DNA from: Lobosporangium transversale
Lineage: Eukaryota; Mortierellomycota; Mortierellomycetes; Mortierellales; Mortierellaceae
Reading direction: 5' to 3'
Assembly: GCF_002105155.1 (NCBI RefSeq)
Contig: NW_019029010.1
Location: 124,001-188,000, forward strand
DNA: 64,000 nt
Shown: piece by piece, positions 47,906-57,139 of the stretch
Position numbering within the stretch: position 1 is the first letter of the stretch
Layout of the letters: the number at the start of each line of letters is the position of its first letter
Notes under the pieces: model-generated
The model's input: only the letters and a program-made list of their open reading frames with translations
What the model was told of the DNA's origin: nothing
The model's database searches: none
Made by a program: the position numbers and the translations under genes

Positions 47906-48364
47906 ATGCATTCAAAGTCCTATATCACACTTTTAGCCTTGGTCCTGGTCCTGCTCGTTGGCTCTTCCATGGTCCATGCTGCCTCTAACATGTGCCAAGG
48001 GTGCGTGGATGATATGGCACACGCAGTTCCAGGCTGTAATGGGATCGATACCTCGAAGCAAGCATCCTTCAATGAACTTTCCAATAAAGAGCAGCAGTGC
48101 TTTTGCAACCTTGGCAAGGATGTCTCCTTCCTCGCGAAATGTGATGCTCTGTGTCCACCCGGCAATATTGAGGCCGTCCAGACAAGTCTTCAAGCGGCAT
48201 ATTCGGTCTACTGCAACAACACCAAGTTTGAAAATGGTGGGACAAGCGCAGAGGGAAGCTCTAATGGCTCTGGCCTCTCAGCCTTGTCTTCACCATCATC
48301 GGCTTCCGTCATGTATGCGATCACCGCAGTTGTGCTCGCTGCTGTTGCATTAGTGCCTGTTTAG
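47906..48364 (+). CDS. GPI-anchored, 8-cysteine secreted protein
   Basis: 152 residues from the ATG at 47906; the open frame extends upstream but without ATG support. Signal peptide MHSKSYITLLALVLVLLVGSSMVHA. The mature domain (about 26-110) has eight cysteines: CQGC, GCN, CFC, KCDALC and VYC. A Ser/Gly-rich spacer follows, with SSNGSG as a plausible omega site, then a C-terminal hydrophobic tail (SVMYAITAVVLAAVALVPV). This is the layout of fungal cell-surface GPI proteins. The Cys spacing is not the canonical CFEM pattern, so I do not assign it there. An ATACAAGAATACAAGAATACAAG repeat lies in the leader directly before the ATG. Confidence 0.8.
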   Translation: MHSKSYITLLALVLVLLVGSSMVHAASNMCQGCVDDMAHAVPGCNGIDTSKQASFNELSNKEQQCFCNLGKDVSFLAKCDALCPPGNIEAVQTSLQAAYSVYCNNTKFENGGTSAEGSSNGSGLSALSSPSSASVMYAITAVVLAAVALVPV

Positions 48365-49399
48365 ACAAAGAACAGAGAGAGTCTTTATACACAATAAACA
48401 CATACACACATACATGTATTAGGCGTCAAAGAGTAAAAGGATGTCTCATATAAAGAATGACCTACCCAAGAAATCATGCATGGATATTCAGCAAATAAAC
48501 AAGAATGCAAGAATAGCAAAATGGTGTCTGTTGGACAATGTAAACACTTTAAGGTTTGGTGGTAAATGAGGTGCAAACATTTTGATGATGACTGACATGA
48601 GGATTGGAGCTGTGTGTCACCAAGGAGTACCCACCATCCCGCCTAGTGCAGGTTGCTGGTTCACACAGCAAGATAGTGCTTACTTTGAGTATTGCTCCAT
48701 GGGTGCTCCTCATTTATACTTGTGCAGGAGACAATAGAAGTGCTTCCATGGTGAAGAGTCCAAGGAAGTGCTTCTCAATATATATATATATATATATTGA
48801 AGCCTCTCTTCCAAAGCCAGTTGTTCATAACATAACAATAGGCACCAGAACCCCTCATTTTCGGGGCAGTACATTAATAAGTTCACCCTCCTATCATCTA
48901 AGCAATGCCGCCTCTACTAAATTTTCAATTTTCGGAGACTGCATTTTAAAGCTTTTTTTTTTTTTTTTTTTTTGTGTGAATACTTTTTATTAAGAGATTG
49001 CTTGCTATCTAGCTATCTAGCTTACCTGGTTATTATCCTAAGCTACAAGAAGCCAGACTCTTAGCCACCTTGGAAAGCGCTTTTCTTTGTCACCATCGAA
49101 AAGACTCTCCAAGATGTTGTCCGGAGCACACCACGTGGAGGTGGTCTGGCATATCGTGCTCCGTTGGTCAGGCCCCATGGCCTTGCAAACGCCCGCACAC
49201 ACACACATTTATTAACCCATTCCCATCCCCATCCCCATTCCCTTTCCCATTCTGGACCGAAGGGCTCCGCCATCGCAAGGCTCGTTAAAGAACCAGCTCA
49301 GGCTCATGCCCGTTCGGACCTACCTTAGATATGCATTGGTTATTGCACCTTGGATGTGCATTGTTGCTATGTTAAAGAGTGCTTTGTGTTGTGTTAGTA

Positions 49400-49400
<1 letters not shown>
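48365..49400. other. Intergenic region
   Basis: No gene is supported. It has a (TA)n tract at 48780-48798 and a T run at 48955-48973. From about 49080 the sequence becomes more GC-rich (CCATGGCCTTGCAAACGCCC, GACCGAAGGGCTCCGCC), unlike the AT-rich surroundings. Low-complexity CCCATTCCCATCCCC repeats occur at 49213-49250. Confidence 0.45.
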
Positions 49401-49402
<2 letters not shown>

Positions 49403-49431
<29 letters not shown>

Positions 49432-49850
49432 GGCTTTCTTATGTTTTTAATTGGTTTTTTTTTTTCTTTTTTTCTTTTTTCTTTTTTCTTTTTTCTTCTT
49501 TCTGATATGAGATCTTTTTTTTTACTTTTCTTTTTTGGGGCTTTTATTGAGTCTTTTTTTTTGGTTTTTTTTTTCTTTGGTTAATTTTTTTTTAATTGTG
49601 TTTTTTCTTTGGGTTATTTTTTTTTTTCTTTGGTTTTTTTGGTTTATTTTTTTGGTTTTTTTCTTTGGTTTTTTTCTTTGGTTTTTTTCTTTGGTTTTTT
49701 TCTTTGGTTTTTTTCTTTCTTTTTCTTTTCTTTGGATTTTTTTTTTTTTTTTTTTTGGTTTCTTTTTTTCTTTGGATTTTTTTCTTTTTTTTTTTTTTGA
49801 TTTAGTTTTTTTTTTTTTTTCTTTTTTTTTTTTTTTTCTTTTTTTTTTGA
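49403..49850 (+). repeat. T-rich simple-sequence island with (GGTTTTTTTCTTT)n
   Basis: Nearly 450 nt almost entirely of T, with periodic CTTT and GG. About five tandem copies of a 13-nt GGTTTTTTTCTTT unit lie near 49653-49725. The strand asymmetry is extreme (almost no A or C). The open frames here, which encode poly-Phe/Gly or poly-Lys on the other strand, are by-products. Confidence 0.9.
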
Positions 49851-50097
49851 GGCATTTGTTTCCGGAGGCGTTTGTTTTTTGCCTGGATGGACTGTTCGGC
49901 CTCTCTTTGGTTTCACCCTTCGCCTAGTGGCGTCGAGCTTCGGTACCAGTGCCTTCCAGACCACGCTGTGGGAAGTGGTCTGGTTGCTATGATTTAGGAT
50001 TATTCGTGAAGCCTTGACCATCATCCCAAGATGGGGTGGGCTGGCTATACGGCCGTGGAGAAGGTCTGTTCGTTTGACTGCGGCAGACTGGCCTTTG

Positions 50098-50186
50098 TAC
50101 GAGGCCGTTTAGAGCGTGGCTGTTTAGAGCGTGGCCATCTGGAGCGTGGCCGTCTGGAGCGTGGCCATCTGGAGCGTGGCCAGTTG
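50098..50186 (+). repeat. 15-bp minisatellite GGAGCGTGGCCATCT
   Basis: Five to six head-to-tail copies of a 15-nt unit (GAGCGTGGCCATCTG with C/G and T/C variants) within a GC-rich pocket. In one frame it would encode repeats of LERGH/LERGR. The surrounding open frame (50031-50342, 103 codons) has an ATG and stop but no other gene feature, so I list only the repeat. Confidence 0.85.
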
Positions 50187-50829
50187 AATACGGCTTTTCG
50201 TTGGAGTGCAGCCGTTCGAGTATGGGCGCCTGAGTGTGGCAGCCTGGCTGTGCGTTATGAAGCCCCAGTTGCTTTAGCCAGCTTCATGTCGTTGCAGTCT
50301 AATCGTGGAATGAAAAGAGAGACACAAGCAGAAAATAAATAATCAGAACAAGGACAGTGAAGCACAGAGTGACAGTGTTGAGAACTTCAGTAAGAGTGAT
50401 TGTTTAGGGAGTGTTGCTTACCTTTTTGTCTTGGTTGAGGAGGCCGATGGTCGAGGAGACCGAGGAGAAAGAGAAGAGAAAAGAAGAAAAAAGAAGAGAG
50501 TCAAAATTAGTCCTTTTTATATTGGTTTCTTATTATTATTATTTACGTTCGCGCAAGAAGAGGAGAAGGGCCGAGGAGTGATTGGTGTTCAAAAGCGCGC
50601 TGTACTAAGTACCTTGCTTGCTGTACGCTCAAGAGCGACCAATAAAAGATAAGCAACAATTTAAAAAGATAAACAACAATATAAAAAGATAAAAAATAAA
50701 TAAATATACGTGTCTTTGATGTCATCTGTCATATTTCATATGATAAAGAAGAGACTCTCACGATTGAAAGTGGGAATAATGCTCTGTCCTCAAGACTCAT
50801 AAGGAAAACCTGTCTATAAACAACCAGAG

Positions 50830-51150
50830 CATGGACTGTATTGCTCTCGAGCTTGTTTACTCTTATTGATAAAGGAGATTATCTTCTTTATCCTCTTCTT
50901 CTATTTCCTTTCTTCACTCCTAACAAGAGATGGGATAGACTGTCGTTGGACCTGTACTTTGGCAGCTTGCCGTTTTTCCAGAGTGTGGTGGAAAATAACA
51001 CATGACATTCGTAAGAATACCTCTGCGCCTTTTTTTTTTTTTATTTTTATTTTTTATTTTCATGCAATACAATGTAGAATACATTAAGATTTGAAGGTGA
51101 AACAAAGTATCAACGTTTATATATCGACCAGTAAAAAGCACACGATCGTA
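50830..51150 (+). repeat. Dispersed repeat, copy 2
   Basis: Diverged same-strand copy of the repeat at 45905-46370. It contains the identical CACTCCTAACAAGAGATGGGA. The A and T runs differ between copies, as expected of old copies. Confidence 0.6.
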
Positions 51151-51314
51151 TCGAGGAAATGACGTGTCGTATCTCTTTGGCTCTTTGAAAAGGAAAATAA
51201 GGAAAAGAAAAAAAGGAAAAAAGTCTGTTTGAACAAAAACTGCCGCAGCACAGTTCCCACGACAATGCATCCTATTCTTTGTTAAGGATGAAGAGAAAGA
51301 ATGGGAGAAGAGAG

Positions 51315-51665
51315 TCAAATAGCAAACTCTACTGACAGTACCTGATGAACCCCATTGCTAAAGAAAAAAAGGTACTCGAGCTTAATGCTGGCGAAAAATG
51401 GGAGTATGCGAGTGTTGATAAGCTTGTGCTCTGAATCCTGTCCTTTTACTTTAGTCGCGTCACATCGCTCACTGTTTTCCTTTCTCTCTTTGTTGCACAC
51501 CATACAAAGAGAGCATTGTGGCTCGTGCTCTTGTTGTTGTATGTATATATGACCCTGCATATCTTTGAGGATGGTTATCCCTCCACCTGTAAGAGTTTTC
51601 TCTTTCTCCACCTTGCGAGCATATGAAAATTGACGGATGATATCACAAGCGCGCAGATTACCCAT
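51315..51665 (-). CDS. Hypothetical protein, 116 residues
   Basis: Opens at an ATG (51665). Contains GGITILKDMQGHIYIQQQ and a CSLCMVC cysteine pair. No recognised family, no signal peptide, no membrane segment. It lies in a repeat-rich region next to a dispersed-repeat copy, so it may be part of a mobile element or fortuitous. Confidence 0.25.
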   Translation of the reverse strand: MGNLRACDIIRQFSYARKVEKEKTLTGGGITILKDMQGHIYIQQQEHEPQCSLCMVCNKERKENSERCDATKVKGQDSEHKLINTRILPFFASIKLEYLFFFSNGVHQVLSVEFAI

Positions 51666-51924
51666 TTCAATTCCCGCTACGCCGCTTTCTTTTTTATTTT
51701 TTTTTATTTTATTTTATTTTTGAATAAACTCCCTAGAAGGCGCAAAAGAGTAAGATGCTGAATATGTATTCGTTATTTAGTCAATACTTTGAAATCGCAA
51801 ATCGGTTGGTCCAGAGGTAAAAAATTAGCCATTGTAATAACCCATGTAAATGATTGCTAATCGCAATAGTATACCTTCACTTTTTTATTTTCCAACTGAG
51901 TTCCCCATTGCTTATCCAGAAAGA

Positions 51925-52262
51925 AAAATGCATTTCATCACAAAACGAAAAGAACTCTCTAACCCTCCTATCCAGCATGACACTCAGCTGCCAAAGAAAC
52001 GATGATATGAAAAGAAACAAGGGCAAGAAGAAATAGAAAGTAACCAGTGCAGCATGGCAAGCTCAAGTACAGCATTAATTACAACAACAATAACAGCTAT
52101 CTCATCACCAGCTACTATGGCGCCACATTCCATCAGGAAACGCAAAGAGCCCTCTGACCCTCTTACTCAGCATAACACTCAGCTGTCAAAGAAACGACGA
52201 TATAAAAAGAAACAAAGACAAAGAAAAATAGAAGACAAGCAGTATAGCACGGCAAGTACGAT
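51925..52262 (+). repeat. Diverged tandem duplication, period about 205 nt
   Basis: The segment at about 51930-52075 is repeated at about 52137-52262. In both, TCCAGCATGACACTCAGCTG / TCAGCATAACACTCAGCTG is followed by CAAAGAAACGA and AAAAGAAACAA runs. The second copy lies in the open frame at 52054. The first is upstream, where stops interrupt it. Confidence 0.7.
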
Positions 52263-52822
52263 CATAGATTTAACTATAGCAGCAATGGCGACTACCTCAT
52301 CGTCAATTATTATGGTATCACACTCCGTTGCCACCTCAGGACCTGTTCCTCGTCATGTTACTGTCAAAAAGACCCAACCGAACCTAATCAGCAACAGTAT
52401 TGGTGGCAATAACAGTGACGTCAAAGATGCTGCCACTAAAGCCTTGACAACCTTTACTTCTGGATCAAGTGCCTTCCGTGCTAGAAATATTATGGAAAGC
52501 TATACCCGAATGGTCCCACCGTCGTTAAATGCCAACACAGCTAATGGCGCGTCGTCGTCCTCGTCGTGGACGCGGTCATTCAAGTATAACAACTGCAGCC
52601 CCAACACTGTTGTCAAATGCCCATACAGCTAATGATTGGTCATCGTCCTCGTCGTGGATGCAGTCAGTCAATTATAACAGCCGCAGTCCTAACCGAATTC
52701 ACAGAAAGTTTATACGTGGTCCAGTAGCTAGATTGGAATCAATATGGGAATCAATATGGGAATCTGAACCATACTCTATGCCCCAGGCAAAAGATAACGA
52801 GGCAACTGCAAAATCGGATTGA
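52054..52822 (+). pseudogene. Repeat-built low-complexity ORF with frame change
   Basis: An ATG at 52054 opens 192 codons of Ser/Thr/Ala/Lys-rich sequence with basic clusters (RKRKEP; KKRRYKKKQRQRK) that resemble nuclear-localisation signals. The frame stops at 52632. A near-duplicate of the last segment (HTANDWSSSSSWMQSVNYNS versus NTANGASSSSSWTRSFKYNN) follows at once in the +1 frame and runs to 52822. The duplication itself therefore shifts the frame. No recognised domain. It may be a decaying mobile-element or effector-like gene; expression is unknown. Confidence 0.35.
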
Positions 52823-53187
52823 AATGGCACAACTGCTGCCCATATACATTCTTCTCACGATACAACATCAAACAGCCTTATTACCATCGACATCGGTTAA
52901 ATCCATTGCTTCACAACCTGACCGCGTTATCTAGACTGATGCAGTAAAGCACTCCACAGCTTTGGTCAGCGCAAAGCCCAGACTTCGTGAGCAGGGAACA
53001 TCCAAAAGAGAAAGTACGTGTATGAAGCATTATGCAACTAAGGATTCTAGCTCTAAACTTAAAACAGAAACAAAAACAGCAACAGCAATAGCGGCAGTGG
53101 CAATCCTGCAAACACCATCGACATCTTCACTTTTTATGTCCGGATTCAAAACAACAAGAGAGTTCAAAGAGTAACAATGTGACAATA

Positions 53188-53262
53188 TTTAGTCTTAAGC
53201 CTGAAAAGGCTTGTTTTAATATATATAGTCTTAAGCCTGAAAAGGTTTGTTTTAATAATCTT
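53188..53262 (+). repeat. Direct repeat of a 6-bp-stem hairpin unit
   Basis: Two copies of TAGTCTTAAGCCTGAAAAGG-TTGTTTTAATA about 40 nt apart. In the first copy AAGCCT and AGGCTT form a perfect 6-bp stem around a GAAA loop. In the second copy one base (AGGTTT) weakens the stem. No gene is associated. Confidence 0.7.
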
Positions 53263-54333
53263 TGTCTCTCTAAGCTATTACAAACAACAACAGCAGGGGA
53301 ATCAATAGTAGGAGTGCTAGTTACCAGAGCAGTAAAATATGCCAACCTTTCTCTTCGATGATTCTGTTACACAACTTTCGTTTATTCAATTAATAACCAG
53401 CCATCTCCACCCCTTCAACTAGACAATTTCTGCTTTAGCCGATGCTGAACGAGGCAGGCTGATAGAGCTTCGGTTCGTATTCTAAATCTCCCATACTGTA
53501 ACCTGAGTTTACTACGGGAATGATGATAAATATATGTATATGGAGTTTTTTTTTTTTTTTTTTTTTTTAATCAGCTTCAATCACTTTGATCAGTTTCAGT
53601 CAAAGTCTCCATTCCACCAGATAGACTTTTCCTTCCTTTTACTCATTCAAGCATAAGTTTCCACATACAGCACTTTCTGTCTTTCCACTCACCTCTTTTT
53701 TCTATTGAATGGTCTACGAAGGATGGCCTATTCACATTGTCATAGGTGCCATGGACGTATGTCCCACCCGCACCACCCTATTAGCTCGAAAGGTAGGTGC
53801 AAGTCGGATTAGCAGGGTTTTATTTAATATTTATACGGATATGGTACCGTAGACAATGCTCGTTCGCAAAGCACTTTGTTCACGCAGTGCCTCTTATCCC
53901 TTTAGTCATCTGTTTACTAACTTGCCTAACGCCCCACATATACAAAGTAGTCAAAGAAATTGCCATAACGGTCAAAAGCTTCAAAGTAAGGCTGAATATG
54001 ATGGCTTATTTCGAGAAAGAATCAGAGCTGTTATGCCTTCCTGGGGTCTTTGGCAATGCCAACGGGCTGAACATGTCCACGACCACTCAAATCATGACCT
54101 CTGACGGCGATAACGAGACTGAAATATATTTTGTAGATAGATCGTGAGCAGTAGAAAAAGTAAGTAAGAATTAGATGTGGGCCCACACCCATGGAGGTAT
54201 TTATTCATTCCCTGGTAGAGGAACCTGTAGCGGGTAACTACATATCTATCTATAAGATGGCATTGATTTGTTCTAGAACCTCATATCGAAAATTTATCTC
54301 GTCAAGGTGTGTGGCGCGTTATTGCCACATAAG
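53263..54333. other. Non-coding or decayed stretch
   Basis: A T run of about 21 nt at 53547-53568. Open frames at 53797-54147 and 53856-54104 overlap in different frames and show no family signature. On the minus strand this stretch is the expected place for the 3' exons of the broken nuclease-like gene at 54348-54947, but I could not trace them. Confidence 0.4.
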
Positions 54334-54347
54334 TCACATAGACTTAC

Positions 54348-54947
54348 CAAACACTTGCAGACAAGGGATCTCCATCACAACCCGTTCATCACGTAGGTTC
54401 TCGTCAATCGTGTCCTTGGCAAACCTCATTAGGCTCCATTGGTCTTCGAGAAATAAATGTAGGCTTCGCTTGTCCTTAGACGACTTGGTCTCAGCATAAG
54501 CCGTCTCAAAAATGTACTTTCGAATCGTCACATCTGGCTTCAGCGGATCCCCTTGCCATACGCCGTACTCCAGCGAGGATCGGTTAGCCCAATCAAGCGC
54601 AAAAGCCTAGTCATCCCCTGGGGAGAAATAAGTCATCATTGGATCCAAAGCTCCGCGCGCAAATGAGTCTTCAAGCTTGTTTGAGAAGGGATAGCTCTTT
54701 TCTGCCAACTCCTTAGAGCTATGTTCAATCCACAAAGATTGAGGAAAATAAAATGTTTGCACTTGATAGTTTCCCATCATAACCAAGTACCTGTTGTTTG
54801 CTGTGAGTGATATGGGTGAGCGTAAGTACAGTGGTAGGAAGAGGATAAAGACATTTTCCTCCTCACTGTCTTTGAAATCGCAGCCTTGGACTCGGATGCG
54901 TCCTGTGTGGGTCATCTCTCGGCTGAGCTGTGTACAGAGAGCGGTCA
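54348..54947 (-). pseudogene. Broken nuclease-like effector-type gene fragment
   Basis: One frame runs from an acceptor-like TTAACTCAG (54948-54956) to a GTAAGT donor at 54347, interrupted by a single in-frame TAG at 54607-54609. The 5' part has FILFLPLYLRSPISL and a WIEHSSKELAEK stretch. After the stop come GDPLKPDVTIRKYIFETAYAETK, a PD...ExK pattern as in PD-(D/E)XK nucleases, and LEDQWSLMRFAKDTIDENLRDE..MEIPCLQVFG. I associate this layout with the nuclease-like C-terminal regions of fungal Crinkler/REase effector-type proteins (inferred from memory). Upstream exons are missing: the DIRS element begins only about 27 nt away. Confidence 0.45.
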
Positions 54948-54973
54948 CTGAGTTAAGCAAAAAAATAAAATAA

Positions 54974-55125
54974 AATGATCTGGAAGTGCTACAAAGGACG
55001 CACTATCCTCATTATCAGAGTAGCCATGGGACATATGTGTGACCTCTTTTTATTCCTTCTGACCGAGAAAAAACTAAAAATAAAATAAATAAAATCTAGC
55101 GTTCGCTCTGATCTACTCTCTATCT
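54974..55125. repeat. DIRS left inverted terminal repeat
   Basis: About 152 nt. Starts AATGATCTGGAAGTGCTACA and ends ..GATCTACTCTCTATCT. Its reverse complement is the right ITR at 59051-59201, with a few differences (ACATATGT versus ACACAATTGT; one A fewer in a run). Confidence 0.9.
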
Positions 55126-55161
55126 AGTAACGAGTGAAAAGAAAAGGGAGGTGTGGGAGGG

Positions 55162-55228
55162 ACATATGTCCCATGGCTACTCTGATAATGAGGATAGTGC
55201 GTCCTTTGTAGCACTTCCAGATCATTAT
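55162..55228. repeat. DIRS internal complementary region
   Basis: ATGTCCCATGGCTACTCTGA..CAGATCATTAT is the reverse complement of the first roughly 65 nt of the left ITR, and identical to the outer part of the right ITR. In DIRS elements this region templates circular replication intermediates. Confidence 0.85.
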
Positions 55229-55255
55229 CCTCGTAGCCATGGTCCATATGTGACT

Positions 55256-57139
55256 TCAGAGCGAACCAAAAACAGACGTCGTCAAATTTGAATTGGTTTT
55301 GCGGGAAACACGGTAGTGTTTGTTGAAAACCTTGTCAGACGACCAATTCCCTTGAACCATGATATCTTGGGTTGATACGCCAGCGATGGCTGCCAAGGTT
55401 GATCCTATAGCGCGCGGCTTTGGAGGAGGCCGTTTCGACGGAAGATTTGGAATTCGACGTGTGATTTCATTCATAAAAGCGCCTATGGTACTGACCCTAA
55501 GGACTTTAGACTTGTCTTTCACAAAGCGCATAAGAGGATTGAATTTATAATCCTGATCTTTGTGGTGCTCGATTTCGAGAGGTGTGTCCGCTATCCGTCT
55601 GGTGTATTCTGTATAGGCCTCGACTGGGCAAATTTTCTTGTCGTTAGGGTGTCTACCTACGAAGATCGACTTTATGATGCGCTGCCCATCGCGTCGCTCC
55701 TTAGGGAAGACTATGGTAAGGAGAAGACCCTTTTCATTGGTCTCTGACTTTGACACATCGATGCAACCGATATCATCTGGCCGGAGAAACGCACAAACGC
55801 CTAAGAGCCAGCAGAGCTTGCGAGAGAGCTTAGGCATATCAAGATCCACATTGTCCTCCATGCGGAAGTATGAAAGGATGGGTGAAATGTCGAGTGCGGA
55901 TACGTGCTCCATTTGAAATACGCCAGTACTTTTCATTGCTGCCATGAACCGCTGAAAGTAGATATTGCCTGTGATCACGGATGTGTCGTCGTAAAGCTTT
56001 AAGATGGCTGATTTTTTGTTAAGAGTGGTATTCCTACTCCAAGAATAGATAATCCGCGCATGGCATAAATAGTTAACTACAGCAATTGCATCTGGCGTAC
56101 TAGGGTCGAAGCCTTCTTGTTGAGCCCATACTGCGAAAGCCTCTTGAGTTGGCAGATATTGTCGACGTGTTTTGCTGTTGGCACCTGCTGAATCTAGTAG
56201 AGTGATAGCGGATGGTGAGAGTCCTGCATCTAGATCTTTACGTCGCCTCTTATTCTCCATGCTGTCAATGACCAGAGTGGATTCTTGCTGAGGAGATCGC
56301 TTGCGCTTCCGACGGCTGGTAGGACTGCTTCCCGAGGGATCGGGATTGGTGGTGCTACTGCCATCTCCTTGATGGTTGGGAACCATATTGCACTCGGCCA
56401 CCATGGGGTTATTACTGTTGCTGTCAGTTTCTGGGTCTGTATCCTCTCCAAGATGATTGATAGAAGATTCCATGGGGGGCAAATGTAAAGGTTGCCCATC
56501 TCTGTCCAGTTGTGTTGAAGGGCGTCTATCTTCAGAGCATCTGGATGGAATTTCCATGAGACAAATGTCGGTAGCTGTTTGTTCTGTGCCGACGCAAATA
56601 GGTCCACCTGATGTGGCCCCCATTGGTGTTCCAGTTGTTGAAAGAATGGGCGACTGATCCTCCATTCCAATTGCGATATCATTCGCCGTGACGGTGCATC
56701 CGCTGGGTTGAATGCAGATGGGATGTATGTCGTCCGAAGTCGAGTCCCCGTTGCTAGGCAGTGACGCCATAACGTGTCCGCTAGTCTCATTAGTTCCGGT
56801 GACCTCGTCCCTCCGAACCTGTTGATGTGTGCAATCGTTGTCGTGTTGTCGCATATGATGTTGATCATTTTGCCCTGTGTTATTGGTAGTTGAACAGCTC
56901 GAAGAACTGTCTGTAGTTCCTTCCAGTTGATGTGGTGGTCTTTCTCTTGTGGAGTCCATTTGCCACTCCATGTTTGATTGTTGATCACGATCCCCCATCC
57001 GGTGTCCGATGCATCCGTGTATATGTCCATTTGTGTCTGTTGTTGAATCCATGACAGACCATTCCATGACGTCAGTTGCTCCTTCCACCATTGAAGGTTC
57101 TCCTTGGCTGGTTCCGTGAGGGTGACCGTGCCTGACCAA
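55256..57139 (-). CDS. DIRS tyrosine recombinase ORF
   Basis: The frame is open from 57139, but its 5' part overlaps the RNase H frame. The recognisable protein begins near 56310, after a basic NLS-like stretch (SRRKRKRSPQ). Recombinase features: N-terminal SAM-like region (TRRQYLPTQEAFAVWAQQEG), LLGVCAFLRPDDIGCID (catalytic Arg in FLRPDD), PRAIGSTLAAIAGVSTQDIM, and GNWSS..VFNKHYRVS with the catalytic Tyr. The classical HxxR histidine is not visible at the expected place; as far as I recall the RAxxST form is common in fungal DIRS recombinases. The frame is intact through its stop at 55256, which lies just inside the internal complementary region. Initiation is unresolved. Confidence 0.8.
   Translation of the reverse strand: MVRHGHPHGTSQGEPSMVEGATDVMEWSVMDSTTDTNGHIHGCIGHRMGDRDQQSNMEWQMDSTRERPPHQLEGTTDSSSSCSTTNNTGQNDQHHMRQHDNDCTHQQVRRDEVTGTNETSGHVMASLPSNGDSTSDDIHPICIQPSGCTVTANDIAIGMEDQSPILSTTGTPMGATSGGPICVGTEQTATDICLMEIPSRCSEDRRPSTQLDRDGQPLHLPPMESSINHLGEDTDPETDSNSNNPMVAECNMVPNHQGDGSSTTNPDPSGSSPTSRRKRKRSPQQESTLVIDSMENKRRRKDLDAGLSPSAITLLDSAGANSKTRRQYLPTQEAFAVWAQQEGFDPSTPDAIAVVNYLCHARIIYSWSRNTTLNKKSAILKLYDDTSVITGNIYFQRFMAAMKSTGVFQMEHVSALDISPILSYFRMEDNVDLDMPKLSRKLCWLLGVCAFLRPDDIGCIDVSKSETNEKGLLLTIVFPKERRDGQRIIKSIFVGRHPNDKKICPVEAYTEYTRRIADTPLEIEHHKDQDYKFNPLMRFVKDKSKVLRVSTIGAFMNEITRRIPNLPSKRPPPKPRAIGSTLAAIAGVSTQDIMVQGNWSSDKVFNKHYRVSRKTNSNLTTSVFGSL

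Noticed and set aside
49306..49927. Long overlapping frames of poly-Phe/Gly (plus) and poly-Lys (minus)
   Set aside because: They are direct translations of a T-rich simple-sequence island, with no conserved domain or normal codon usage.
50031..50342. 103-codon frame over the 15-bp minisatellite as a gene
   Set aside because: The only structure in it is the repeat itself. The remainder has no recognisable features.
54191..54499. Plus-strand 102-codon frame
   Set aside because: It is the antisense shadow of the nuclease-like fragment on the minus strand.
56500..57139. N-terminal 200+ residues of the DIRS recombinase frame as real protein
   Set aside because: This part is His/Gly/Thr/Asp-rich out-of-frame translation over the RNase H coding region. 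Recombinase similarity starts only near 56310.
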